Origin: Drosophila pseudoobscura
Taxonomy: Eukaryota; Arthropoda; Insecta; Diptera; Drosophilidae
Direction of reading: 5' to 3'
DNA length: 64,000 bases
Assembly: GCF_009870125.1 (NCBI RefSeq)
Contig: NC_046679.1
Span: forward strand, 25,420,001 to 25,484,000
Under the pieces are notes generated by a model. The model searched no databases, was not told the DNA's origin, and worked only from the letters and a program-made list of their open reading frames with translations. A program made the position numbers and the translations under genes. Positions 13,017 to 23,240 of this stretch are shown one piece after another (position 1 is the first letter of the stretch; each line of letters starts with the position of its first letter).

Positions 13017-13616
13017 CACACTGAGCTCTGCGCTCTCCTATTGGAATTTCATTCGTCTACGCGTGTCCTTCGCCTGACGAAACATTTACGGTCTACAGCA
13101 TTTCCAGCGAGGGCCGAGCTGTGAGGCATTAAAACAATCAATAAGTATGCTGATCTGCTTTTTGCAACGTCTTTTTACGCGAAACTCACAAATAATGTCC
13201 AACGCGTGCGAGTGTGAGTGTATTTTTTATCGTCTTATTGCAAACGTCAAATATAAGAAGAAGAAGCTCATTGCGACCAAACTACTCCAAAACATCGAAA
13301 ACAACGACCATCGAGGTTTTTCCACCGCTAGCAGCCAGTCACAGGGTGCGTGCACCCGCAACAAAATTATTATCCATGAAATTATCCATGATTCATTTCG
13401 AATGGAATATTAAAAACGAGTTGATTCACTATTTTCAATTGAAATTTATATTTTTTAAATGTAATCTAGCAGTTCCCGGCACGTTGTCAATTTCCAAAGT
13501 ATCGATAAAATACAGCGATGAGTTTTCATCGGCTGGAAACTAAAAATGCAACCCTAATTTGGTCAATTTAAAATATGAAAATAAATAATGTTTTTTGTTA
13601 AACAAATGAAATTAAC
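13017..13616. promoter_or_regulatory. Divergent promoter region between DnaJ and LIPT2 genes
   Basis: About 650 bp separate the two divergent start codons. It holds a perfect DRE (see 13500-13507). No long conserved frame is seen. Both genes probably start here. Confidence 0.55.
13500..13507. promoter_or_regulatory. DRE (TATCGATA), DREF site
   Basis: Perfect palindromic TATCGATA, 110 bp upstream of the LIPT2 start codon. DREF sites mark housekeeping promoters in Drosophila. Confidence 0.65.
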
Positions 13617-14315
13617 ATGTGTGTGAGACGACCGCTCGTGACTGTGGTGCGCGCTGGACGACATAGCTATGCCAGCGGACTGAAGTTGCAACAGCTGCTG
13701 GCGAAGTCCACACAAAACTTGGGCGAGTTCGCTGAATTTCGCAATTACATCGTTCTCCAGGAACACGATCCTGTATACACCATAGGAATTCGGAGCAAGA
13801 GTTATACGAAAGACGATGAGGATCGGCTCCGAAAATTGGGAGCAGAATTCCATCGCACGGATCGTGGTGGTCTGATTACGTTTCATGGGCCTGGTCAGCT
13901 GGTTGCCTACCCCATTCTCCACTTGCGGCAATTCAAGCCGAGTATCCGCTGGTATGTGGCCGCCCTGGAGCGCACGGTAATAGAGACATGCCGACAACTG
14001 GGTATTCCAGGTGCTACGACCACACAGGACACAGGCATTTGGGTGGGCGACCACAAGATCTGTGCCATTGGCGTGCACGGCTCTCGTTATGTCACCACAC
14101 ACGGAATTGGCTTGAATTGCTGCACTGATCTGAAGTGGTTTGAGCACATCATCCCATGTGGAATCGAGGGCAAAGGTGTAACCTCCCTCACCAAAGAGCT
14201 GGGCAGGCACATTGGCATCCCGGAGGCCAGTACTGCCTTTCTCAGCAGTTTTGCCAACATTTTCGACTGTCGTGTAGCAGAGCAGGCCGATGCGGTGGCA
14301 CGGGACACAAATTAG
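13617..14315 (+). CDS. CG9804: Octanoyl(lipoyl)transferase 2, LipB family (mitochondrial)
   Basis: Transfers octanoyl from mitochondrial ACP to target apo-proteins (GCSH and the 2-oxoacid dehydrogenase E2 subunits), the first step of protein lipoylation. It is intronless, 232 aa, close to human LIPT2 (231 aa). Visible LipB signatures: RTDRGGLITFHGPGQLVAYP at residues 80-99, the catalytic lysine in KICAIG (K147), and the acyl-thioester cysteine in PCGIEG (C181). The N-terminus is basic (MCVRRPLVTVVRAGRHSY) and fits a mitochondrial presequence. It lies head to head with the DnaJ gene and tail to tail with TRMT11, with only 88 bp between the two stop codons. No clear plus-strand AATAAA is seen before the TRMT11 stop, so its 3' end may overlap that gene. 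Confidence 0.95.
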   Translation: MCVRRPLVTVVRAGRHSYASGLKLQQLLAKSTQNLGEFAEFRNYIVLQEHDPVYTIGIRSKSYTKDDEDRLRKLGAEFHRTDRGGLITFHGPGQLVAYPILHLRQFKPSIRWYVAALERTVIETCRQLGIPGATTTQDTGIWVGDHKICAIGVHGSRYVTTHGIGLNCCTDLKWFEHIIPCGIEGKGVTSLTKELGRHIGIPEASTAFLSSFANIFDCRVAEQADAVARDTN

Positions 14316-14387
14316 CTTATCGTTTTTTCGTTTTGATTGTGATTTCTCTAGGATACAAATGTTAAAGAATACAAATCCTATACAAGA

Positions 14388-14393
14388 TTTATT
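14388..14393 (-). terminator. Poly(A) signal AATAAA for TRMT11
   Basis: TTTATT on the plus strand, 11 bp past the TRMT11 stop, inside the 88-bp gap between the two convergent genes. Confidence 0.55.
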
Positions 14394-14403
14394 ACTATTG
14401 TGT

Positions 14404-16040
14404 CTAGACGAAACGGGCTTTGTTCAAGTCACATTTCTTTGCGCGCCCGTCAGTGGGAATCTTCCCCCGACTTTCCATTTCCAGGCGACCGAGCTCACGT
14501 AGTTCTGCCTTGCGCATTCGCCGATCCTTGCGAGACTCCAGCGCATTGTTGAAGTAGCGATCTCTAAAGTCCTCCGAGGGCGTAGGTACATGTGTTATTC
14601 TGGGCTCTGAAGCTTCTGCGTGGCTGTACTCCGAACTCTTCTCATAGGTGAGCAGGCGGCGGGACGTGTTGCCAGTCAAGGGCTGTTCGGAGTTGGCCAC
14701 CAGCCGCAAATGCTTGTGATGTGGCAGCATTGCCTCATCGTAGTCCTCTCTGAGTGGGGTGGGTGAATTTTTTAATTTGTCGAATCTATTAAATGGATGG
14801 GTTCTCACCGATGGAAGGGTAGCCAGCAAACGAGGCGTCCTCCTAGTTTCAAGTGCGTCGCAGAAAACTCGAGCAGATCGCAGTACAAGCTCTGCAGGGA
14901 ATAGTGCGAAGTGGACGGATAGTGGACCATGTCCTCACTTCGTGTGTCCTCTTTGGCACTCTTTTTGGTCTCCACCTTTTCTGTGGCCTCGCGTATTCCG
15001 TATGGAGCTAAAAATTCAAATTTCGGTTTAGAATCCACTGGAGGACACTTAGCGCCGCAATACTGCTCCACCTACGATCGGTTATGATGCTATCGAATAA
15101 AAGGCGAGGGTGCCAGAGAGGATTCGAGAAGTCGGCTACCAACACATCCATGTAGCGATCCGCACACCCATACTGCTTCAGATTCGCCCTGATGCTCTCA
15201 TCCCTTTCCCGAACCCTTTGGGATATACGGCTGGGCCGGCATTGCGCATGCACCATCATATAATCAATGTCGGCTCCCAAGACATACCCACCGAACTTGG
15301 CTGCGCTTACCAGCAATGAGCCCGTCCCGACGAATGGATCAAACACCAAGTCGCCCTCACGCACCATCGCTTGGTTGGCCATGAGCAGACTCAGCTGAGC
15401 ATCCATACTGGTGTTTCCGATGAATTTTCGCTTCTTCAAAGAGAGATCTTTGATCAAATGCCTCTGACCCTGAGCCAGAAGCCGTCCGAAAAGAATGTCG
15501 TCGGGCACAGGAGGCACTTCTTTTGGATCCAAGCCCCAGAATTCTATGTACCACCACTCCACCTGAGGGTTCTTCAGATCGACAGTGCCTTCAATGGGTA
15601 AGTAGTCCATCGTCTCAATCTTCTCAACTTTTTCCCGCTGACTAAAATGCTTGTTGTAGGTCTCGACAGTGATTTTAAAGCTAACATCGGAGCTGAAGAG
15701 GCGCGCGATCTCTTTGTGGTGCGTATCCACGTGAGAGCGAAGTCTATTGTGAAACTCTGGCAGGGTATTGGAGTGGGAATAGAGCTCGAATATGGCACGC
15801 AAGGCAATGGAGCGGGAAGCATACTGCAAAGCAGTCTTTTCGTTGGGGAACTCTACCAGCCAGAAGGGTTTCTGCAAAATACAAGTTAATCAAAGTTAAA
15901 TTAACTGACAAGTAACTTACCAACAGCTGTTCGGACACTCGTCGAAACTGAAAGCCAAACATCTTAGCAAGTGATTCGAACTCTGATATTCTGAAGTCGA
16001 CATGTTCCTGTGCAAACCATAATATATATTTCTTCCACAT
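14404..16040 (-). CDS. CG1074: tRNA (guanine-N2-)-methyltransferase catalytic subunit TRMT11
   Basis: Catalytic subunit that, with TRMT112, forms m2G10 in tRNAs. Exons: 16040-15921, 15871-15076, 15007-14809, 14749-14404; all joints keep frame, 486 aa (human 463). The N-terminal half fits the THUMP-related region of the family. The SAM-binding motif is DLVFDPFVGTGSLLVSAAKF (motif I, from about residue 214) followed by GADIDY. The catalytic motif is TDPPYG at residues 304-309. Its codons are split by the third intron: exon 2 ends GAT C and exon 3 starts CTCCATACGG. The C-terminal tail (RKDRRMRKAELREL) is basic. The start ATG encodes MWKKYILWFAQEH, typical of the family. Confidence 0.95.
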
Positions 16041-16178
16041 TTTGATTGTTTAACTCGTAGTTTTCGTGCATTTGCGAATTGTTCCCGCGTGTTGTTGTTT
16101 ACATCTGGCAGGCAGGCCGTGTTCAAATCGTCACTAACTATCGGCAGCTATTGATAACATCAATGTCGTCCAGCCCTG

Positions 16179-16191
16179 GCTAGTGCTGCCA
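16179..16191 (-). promoter_or_regulatory. Ohler motif 7-like element upstream of TRMT11
   Basis: Reverse strand reads TGGCAGCACTAGC, matching KNNCAKCNCTRNY, 140 bp upstream of the TRMT11 start codon. A similar site in the other orientation lies at 16746-16758. Confidence 0.45.
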
Positions 16192-16745
16192 TTTTAGCTT
16201 ACTTTAAGTAGATTTACTTGAAATCTAGCTTATTTCAAATTTCAATCACTTTTTGAGCTTAAAAAACATTGTATTGTAATATTTGTCAATTTTTACAGAG
16301 AAATCGGACAAAAATCAAACCATATCATCCAATTTTGTGTGTAAATGTATAGTAATTTTTCGTTGATAAATTTTAGTCACACTACAGCATTGCTCATGTT
16401 CGCAAAATTACATACAAAGTCTGAAAGTGTTTTATACAAAAAATTTCCACAGTTTGTGGTTGAATTTCGATGAATTTAAGGAGGGTCTACGCAATGTGCC
16501 AACTGACCCCACAAAAGTTTACTTCTGCTTTTGAACGGCAACAATTGGGTCCAAGTCATGCGAATTACGCCAGCAAAAGGCTGCAGTTTGTTTGTACACT
16601 CGGCCATAGCATGATGAAGTGGAAAAAGCATGCCATTAATTTAATTAAACATTCAAAAATATATATCAATAAACTTCAATAATCCATTACTTATTTTTAA
16701 GCTTTTTTTCAATTGTAGCTTATTCTAGCCTATTTTTCTTCAATC
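16192..16745. other. AT-rich intergenic spacer between TRMT11 and eIF3a
   Basis: About 550 bp of AT-rich sequence with no supported gene. A weak motif-1-like AGTCACACTA occurs near 16376. The short frame at 16470-16682 has no recognisable content. Confidence 0.5.
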
Positions 16746-16758
16746 TGGCAGCACTGGA
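16746..16758 (+). promoter_or_regulatory. Ohler motif 7-like element upstream of eIF3a
   Basis: TGGCAGCACTGGA matches KNNCAKCNCTRNY except the last base, 153 bp upstream of the eIF3a start codon. Confidence 0.4.
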
Positions 16759-16910
16759 ACTGACAGCCGTAAACTCGGCCATTTTGTGTTAACCTCGAAG
16801 GCCACACGTAGGCGCGCCGAAAATTTGTACAATTTTCAGCTCTTCGGGCCCGGTAAACATTAACAAAAGCAACTGCCAGTGTCGGTGCGTAAACATTTAA
16901 TTGAGCAAAC

Positions 16911-19900
16911 ATGGCGCGTTATACCCAACGTCCGGAAAATGCTCTTAAAAGAGCTAATGGTAAGTGCAGAAAATTTTCCATGCGGTGGCCGACGACAAAT
17001 GTCAGACGGCTACTCTCTCTCTCTCTCTCTTACTTGCCATTCGCATTTTAACGTTTCTCGTTCTCTCTCTCTGTATGTCTCCTCAGAATTTATTGAGGTG
17101 GGCAAGCCTTTGAGGGCCCTGGATACCCTTCAGGAAGTGTTCCGCAACAAGAGGTGGAACTATGCCTACTCGGAGACGGTCATTGAGCCGCTCATGTTCA
17201 AGTACCTGTACTTGTGCGTGGAGCTCAAGAAGTCGCACATTGCCAAGGAGGGTCTCTTCCAGTACCGCAACATGTTTCAGCTGGTCAACGTGAACTCGCT
17301 GGAGAATGTTATCCGCGGCTACTTGAAAATGGCCGAGGAGCACACTGAGGCCGCCCAGGCGCAGTCCTCCGCGGCTGTGGCTGTGCTGGAGCTTGACGAC
17401 TTGGACAACATCGCCACTCCCGAGAGCATCCTGATGAGCGCAGTGTGTGGTGAAGATGCCCAGGACCGGTCCGACCGCACCATTCTCTTGCCCTGGGTGA
17501 AGTTCCTCTGGGAGTCGTATTGCCAGTGCCTGGAGTTGCTTCGTGTGAACACCCACTGCGAGGCGCTGTACCATGACATCGCTCGCATGGCCTTCCAGTT
17601 CTGTTTGAAATACAATCGCAAGAGCGAGTTCCGTCGTCTGTGCGACAAGCTGCGCAAGCATCTTGAGGACATCTGCAAGAGCAGCAACCAGACCACTGGC
17701 GTCTCGATCAACAAGGTGGAGACGCAGCAGCTGTGCCTGGACACCAGGCTGTATCTGCTCGACTCGGCCATCCAGATGGAGCTGTGGCAGGAGGCCTACA
17801 AGGCCATCGAGGACATCCACGGCCTGATGGCCCTCTCCAAGAAGACGCCCGTGCCCAAAACGATGGCGAACTATTACCAGAAGCTTGCCATGGTCTTCAG
17901 CAAGGCAGGCAATCAGCTTTTCCATGCCGCCGCCCTGCTCAAGCTCTTCCAGCTGACGCGCGAGCTGAAGAAGAATCTGACCAAGGACGACCTGCAGCGC
18001 ATGGCTGCACATGTTCTCCTGGCCACCCTTTCGATTCCTCTGCCGTCGGCCCATCCGGAATTCGACAGGTTCATTGAGGCGGACAAGAGCCCTCTCGAGA
18101 AGGCCCAGAAGCTGGCCGTCCTTCTTGGCCTGCCCCAGCCGCCCACTCGTGTTTCTCTCATCCGGGAGGTGGTAAGTAGCAATCGTAGAAGCTCCGCTGA
18201 AGGATTTTCGAGTGTTAATCGAGTATTAATCCCCTCTAGGTGCGGTTGAATGTGCCGCAACTCGTCTCCGAGGATTTCCGGAACTTGTACAACTGGTTGG
18301 AGGTGGACTTCAACCCCCTGAATCTCTGCAAGAGGATTCAGTCCATTGTGGACATCATCGAGACGGGCCCCACGGAGACCAACCTGCTCAGCCCCTACAT
18401 TCAGTCGCTGAAGGACGTCACCATCATGCGCCTGATTCGACAGATCTCGCAGGTGTACGAGAGCATCGAGTTCAAGCGCCTGCTGGAGCTGGCCACCTTC
18501 TGCAACATCTTCGAGCTGGAAAAGCTGCTGGTCGAGTCGGTGCGCCACAACGACATGCAGATACGCATCGATCATCAAAAGAACAGCATCTACTTTGGCA
18601 CCGACCTCACCGAGAGTCAGCGCGAGTACCGCCCGGATGGACCGGCCCTGCAGTCGATGCCGTCCGAGCAGATTCGCTCCCAGCTGGTGAACATGTCCAC
18701 CGTGCTGACCCGAGCCGTGTCCATTGTCTATCCGAATAGGGAGCGCGATCAGCGGGCCAAGCTGCGCACCCAAATGGTGCACCACTACCATGAGATCAAG
18801 GATCGCGAGCACCAGCGCATTCTGCAGAGACAGAAGATCATCGAGGATCGCAAGGAGTACATCGAGAAGCAGAACAACGCTCGCGAGGAGGAGGAGGCGC
18901 GCCGCCAGGAAGAGGAGTCTCGCAAGGCCAAGCTGGCCGAGCAGAAACGCCTGGAGCTGGAGCAGGAGGAGCGCGAGCGCAAGCGCCACCAGAATGAAAT
19001 TCAGGCCATCAAAGAGAAGAGCCTCAAGGAAAAGGTGCAGCAGATATCGCAGACCGCCCACGGCAAGAAAATGCTCTCCAAGCTGGACGAGGAGGGCATC
19101 AAGAAGCTCGACGCCGAGCAGATCGCCAAGCGCGAGAGCGAGGAGCTTCAGCGCGAGGCCAAGGAGCTGCAGTCGAAGCTCAAGTCGCAGGAGAAGAAGA
19201 TCGACTACTATGAGCGCGCCAAGCGCCTGGAGGAGATCCCTCTCTTCGAGAAGTATCTGGCCGAGAAGCAGGTCAAGGACAAGGAGTTCTGGGAAGCCAC
19301 CGAGAAGACGCGCATCGAGAATGCCATTGCTGAGCGTAAGGATGCTGTCAGCCAGCAGGAGCGCCTCAAGCGCATGTATCCCGACCGAGATGAATTCCTT
19401 GAGGCTCTCAAGAAGGAGCGCGCCTCCCTCTACGTGGAGAAGCTCAAGAAGTTCGAGATCGCCTTGGAGGCGGAGCGGAAGAAGCGCCTGGCCGACCGCG
19501 TTATTCGTCGTCGGGAGGAGCGTCGTCAGGCCTTCCTGCGCGAAAAGGAAGAGGAACGCCTTCGCAAGGAGGAAGAGATCCGCCTGGCGCAGGCTGCAGA
19601 AGAGCGTGCCGCTGCCGAGGCCCGTCGCCTCGAGCGCGAGGCTGAGGACGAGAAGCGTCGTGCCCAGTACGAGAAACAGCGCGCCAAGGAGGAGGAGGCC
19701 GAGCGTAAAATTAAGGAAGACCGCGACCGATTGGCTCGCGAGGTGGCCGTCGAGCGCGAGCGTAGTGATAAAGAGCGCGACACCTGGCGTCCACGTGGAG
19801 GCGACAGGCCCAGCGCAGCGTCAGCTGGAGGTGGCGGCGGAGCCGGAGAGTGGCGTCGTGCTGCGGCGCCAATTGGCGACCGGAACGAACGTGCCGGGGA

Positions 19901-20705
19901 CCGCATCGAGCGTGGTGGAGAGCGCATGGAGCGTGGCGGGGATCGGATGGAACGTGGAGGAGATCGCATGGAGCGCGGCGGAGAGCGCACAGAGCGTGGA
20001 GGAGATCGCATGGATCGCGGTGGCGAACGCATGGACCGCGGTGGAGAACGCGGCGAGAGAGGTGCAGATCGCGATCGTGAGCGCAGGGACAACGAGGGCG
20101 CCGACTCCTCCTGGCGTGTGCGTCGCGAGCCAGATTCTCAGCGTGGTGCGGGAGTCAAGGATGTCAGCGGTAGTGCTGCCCCGCCATCTCGAGATGATAA
20201 GTGGCGACGAGGCGGAGACCGCGACCGCGATCGTGATCGTGACTTCCGCAACGATGGACCGCGCCGGGACAGAGACGACAGAGATGATCGCGACCGTGGT
20301 GGCTTCCGTCGCAACGATGGGCCACGCCGCAATGATGATGCTGCACCGCGCGAAACCGGTGGCAACTGGCGCGACGCTCCACGTCAGAGTGATCGTGACA
20401 ATCGTCGCCCTGCTGGCGATAGACGCGACCGCGAGGTGCGTGGCGGCGATTTGCGCGGCCCAGAATCCCGCGCACCCAAGGAAGGTGGACCCAGCGGTGG
20501 TACTGGTACTGCTGCTGGTGGTGGTGGCAACTGGCGCACTGCACCCGGCCCACGCGATGAGCCCGCTCCCAAACGCGATCAGCCCCAGGACAAGGGTAAG
20601 TTTTCCCTCACCCCCGTCCAGCTTTGAATAGTTAATAATAATTTAATTCCCACAGAAAACAAGGCCGTAGACGATGGCGAATGGACTAGTGTGAAGCGTC
20701 GTTAA
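16911..20705 (+). CDS. eIF3a: Eukaryotic translation initiation factor 3 subunit A
   Basis: Largest core subunit of eIF3, which binds the 40S ribosome and organises the pre-initiation complex. Exons: 16911-16959, 17087-18171, 18240-20595, 20656-20705; all joints keep frame, 1179 aa (D. melanogaster is about 1140). The start gives MARYTQRPENALKRANEF, the conserved N-terminus. The N-terminal half is helical and ends with the PCI region (QLVSEDFRNLYNWLEVDFNP, VVHNDM-like helix). From about residue 540 a long charged coiled coil follows (EEEARRQEEESRKAKLAEQ). The C-terminus carries 21-bp-unit repeats encoding heptads of the type DRMERGG (about 19890-20080) and an Arg/Asp-rich tail ending DGEWTSVKRR. 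Intron 1 contains a (TC)n tract near 17013-17030. A poly(A) signal lies at 20921-20926. Confidence 0.98.
19890..20080 (+). repeat. 21-bp in-frame repeats in eIF3a (heptapeptide [DE]RxERGG)
   Basis: About eight imperfect 21-bp units encode GDRIERG, GERMERG, GDRMERG, GERTERG, GDRMDRG and similar. They match the known Arg/Asp-rich C-terminal repeats of metazoan eIF3a. Frame is kept throughout, so copy-number change would not break the protein. Confidence 0.85.
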
Positions 20706-21294
20706 ATTATCCTCGAGTTGAATCGGCTTATATATATATATATGTGTAGTTATCCCCCGCATTTTCGTCTATACAAACCATACTAACCCGAACATGTTTT
20801 TCTGATTTTATACTACTTGTACGTTGTCGGGTCGGAAGAAGCGCTATACAGCTCAATAATTAAACAAATGCTTGTGCCAGATGTTCGGATCGGAAATCTG
20901 CATCCTTAAAGTAAATTGAAAATAAAATAAATATGTTCCAACCTAAACAAGTGGAATTCCTCTCCTCATACGTCATCATGACCATTTTGCATTCACTGTA
21001 GGGTATTAGAAAACGAATTTGTGTTTAAATTCAATAAATAATTTTGGTATTATGAAACACCAAAATAGAATATGCCCATATGCGAACAAGTTGTTAGGGT
21101 ATAGAAACTTCCATACCCATGGATTAGTGTAACCAAAACATGACTGCTCTGACGTAGCGCTGGCCGTTGTATGTAGCCTTGGCAGGGTGACCGTTTACGG
21201 AATTTTTAATACTTTTCGGTATTTTTGAGGTCAAAATTGAACCGACGGTATATTTAAGGTATATCGGCATATAGTGGTATATTTTGTGAATTTC
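20706..21294. other. eIF3a 3' UTR and AT-rich intergenic sequence
   Basis: The eIF3a 3' UTR includes a (TA)n tract at about 20730 and AATAAA at 20921. From about 21200 several GGTATAT(TT) motifs appear (Ohler motif 6-like). No coding signal. Confidence 0.5.
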
Positions 21295-21334
21295 ATCACT
21301 AACCATACAGTATATATACTGTATGGTTAGTGAT
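21295..21334. repeat. Perfect 40-bp palindrome
   Basis: Arms ATCACTAACCATACAGTATA and its exact complement meet with no spacer. The 7-mer TTTCATC occurs on both sides (21291-21297 and 21334-21340), resembling a target-site duplication around a minimal inverted-repeat insertion. Confidence 0.9.
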
Positions 21335-21370
21335 TTCATCAATCTATTAAATTTAATTTTCAACGTTATA

Positions 21371-21628
21371 TAGAAATCCAAAAAAAACCAATTATTTAAA
21401 GCGAGCCAGTCAAGTAGAAAATAAATTCTCTAATCGGATAAAATTATGTGGGCATGGCTAACTTTTCTATATAGCTGGTAATATTCCACGGAATATCAAA
21501 AACGAGGAATATGTAAAAAGATCTTCAATTCGTCTGTATATTTACGATATATTTTTAAAATGAGACGGTATATTTTGAAATATTTCTGTGGGACGGTATA
21601 TTTTAACGATAAGTCCGCGGTCACACTG
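21371..21628 (+). repeat. Motif-6/motif-1 promoter repeat, copy A
   Basis: About 258 bp. It contains the core CAAGTAGAAAATAA, GTGGGCATGGCTA, the dyad ATATTCC-AC-GGAATAT, CAAAAACGAGGAATATGTAA, several GGTATATTTT units, and ends with AAGTCCGCGGTCACACTG. The same order is seen in copy B and, inverted, at 63022-63283. Confidence 0.85.
21618..21628 (+). promoter_or_regulatory. Ohler motif 1 (M1BP site)
   Basis: CGGTCACACTG fits YGGTCACACTR. It lies at the end of copy A and is followed by GTCGATAG and ATCGATAG (DRE-like, about 21671). Confidence 0.65.
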
Positions 21629-21804
21629 CTGTCGATAGTAGACGATAGGTTTTCGAAAAACATCGACAGTGCAATCGATAGTTCTCCACCTCTAGTTCAA
21701 ATCGAGACATTGTTGTTGGTTAATTCGCCGTTCTTGTGACCTTTTTTGCTAAAACCCTTTTTTAAACAAAAGCCAATAAATGCAATTATTCTAATTATGC
21801 AAAT

Positions 21805-22003
21805 CAAGTAGGAAATTGATTCACCTATCGTATAAAATTAAGTGGGCATGGCAAAATATTCTATATAGCTGGTAATATTCCACGGAATATCAAAAACGAG
21901 GAATATGTAACATAGAACTTGAATTCGTCAGTATATTTACGGTATATTTTTGAAATGACACGGTATGTTTCGGTATATTTCATAAGGTCAGTCACTCAGT
22001 CAC
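21805..22003 (+). repeat. Motif-6/motif-1 promoter repeat, copy B
   Basis: Begins CAAGTAGGAAATTGATTC, then GTGGGCATGGCAA, the same ATATTCC-AC-GGAATAT dyad, CAAAAACGAGGAATATGTAA, GGTATATTTTTGAAATG, GGTATGTTTCGGTATATTTC, and ends CAGTCACTCAGTCACACTG. It is closer to the 63-kb copy than to copy A in the motif-6 segment. Confidence 0.85.
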
Positions 22004-23240
22004 ACTGAGGGGCCCGCGAACTAACAGAATAACATTGCCGCGCAGCCAGGTTCAGGTCCACGTGAACATATTTTGAGCAATGTGATTCATAAACTTATCA
22101 GATAAACCGAGCGTGAATTGAATTATAGTGGCGTTCGAATACTATAATCTGTGAATTTGAATGAAAGTGACAGTGAGACATAGCTGGAAATCGTTGCCGA
22201 CGCTTTTTAAACCAATAACGTAGATTAAGGGACCTGTGCTTGTGTTGGTGCTGCGGACGCAGCGCTCAACATGTGAGGTTAAAGCAGACAGACAAACAGA
22301 CGGCGGCAACAAGCTATAAAAAACAACAATTTATACACCGTAGACATAGGATTAGGATTCAAGATCAACTGTGAATAGGTGCCGTGCGCAGGCTGAAATA
22401 TCCCAAAGGTAATATATGGCAACTGAAAACCACCTGAAAGCTGATCAGGCGCTCCAGCCGCGGGGTGGGTGCTCTGGCGGGCCATCAAATTCGCAAGAAT
22501 ACTAATACGTGCATATGTCGGTGAATCCGTTTCGCGTACATTTATTTATTTCGAATGAAAACAGCTTTTTAAACAAAATGCGGCTGGTGTCTATGAAGGG
22601 GTGTGAGTGTGGTGTGCGGGTGTTCGGAAATGTGATAGCAAATTGTAGCAAAAGTGTAGTCTTGAATTTGATTGTTGTGTTGAGGAGCATAAAAAGCACA
22701 TGGCGTGGCGGCGGCGTTTACCCATACAAGCGTATGCGCGCGCACACACACCTACACGTGGTTCGTGGGCCCGCGACACATGTGCGGCGGCTTATCTTCT
22801 TCTTCCATCTGTCTCTCGTCTGTGTGTGTGCGTGCGCATGTGTTTTGTTTTTGTTGTTAGACCGTGATTTAAATTTAAGCCACAGTACGGGAACTCCTCT
22901 AGTAGCGCCGGCTCAGACGCTGTGAATCCTGTGGCCTCTCCATCAGATGCAAGGTGCATCCACCCCATACCCCGGGATGCACGTGAGAGGGTGGGTAAAA
23001 CTGCATGTTGCTTTCTCCTGTCAACGTGCCACGCTGCTTTTTGCTGTTCCGTTTTGGGCCGCGGTGCATTGCTGGCGTTGCCAACTTGTTGAGTCTTGCG
23101 CGCGCGAAATTTGAATTTGGAATAATCTAATGTCTTTGTACGTGTGTGTGTGTGCTCCTTGTCCAGTGTCGATCAGTTCATATGTTTTTTGGGATTATTG
23201 TCTATTATATGTTAGTGTGTAATGCTTAGCAATGAGATTC
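22004..23240. other. Non-coding region, possible 5' exon(s) on + and 3' UTR of the 405-aa gene on -
   Basis: The sequence right after copy B is less AT-rich and could be a transcribed leader; possible donors are CAACAT|GTGAGG near 22269 and CCCAAAG|GTAATA near 22408. No coding exon could be linked. The 138-codon frame at 22509-22925 begins with GTG, is rich in Val, Cys and His from GT repeats, and is not supported. Confidence 0.4.

Noticed and set aside
18724..20631. 635-codon open frame on + and long antisense frames over eIF3a
   Set aside because: They are shadow frames of the charged, low-complexity eIF3a coding sequence (Ser/Arg-rich translation).
22509..22925. 138-codon frame with hydrophobic stretch
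   Set aside because: It starts with GTG and its C-terminal hydrophobic part comes from GT-rich simple sequence.
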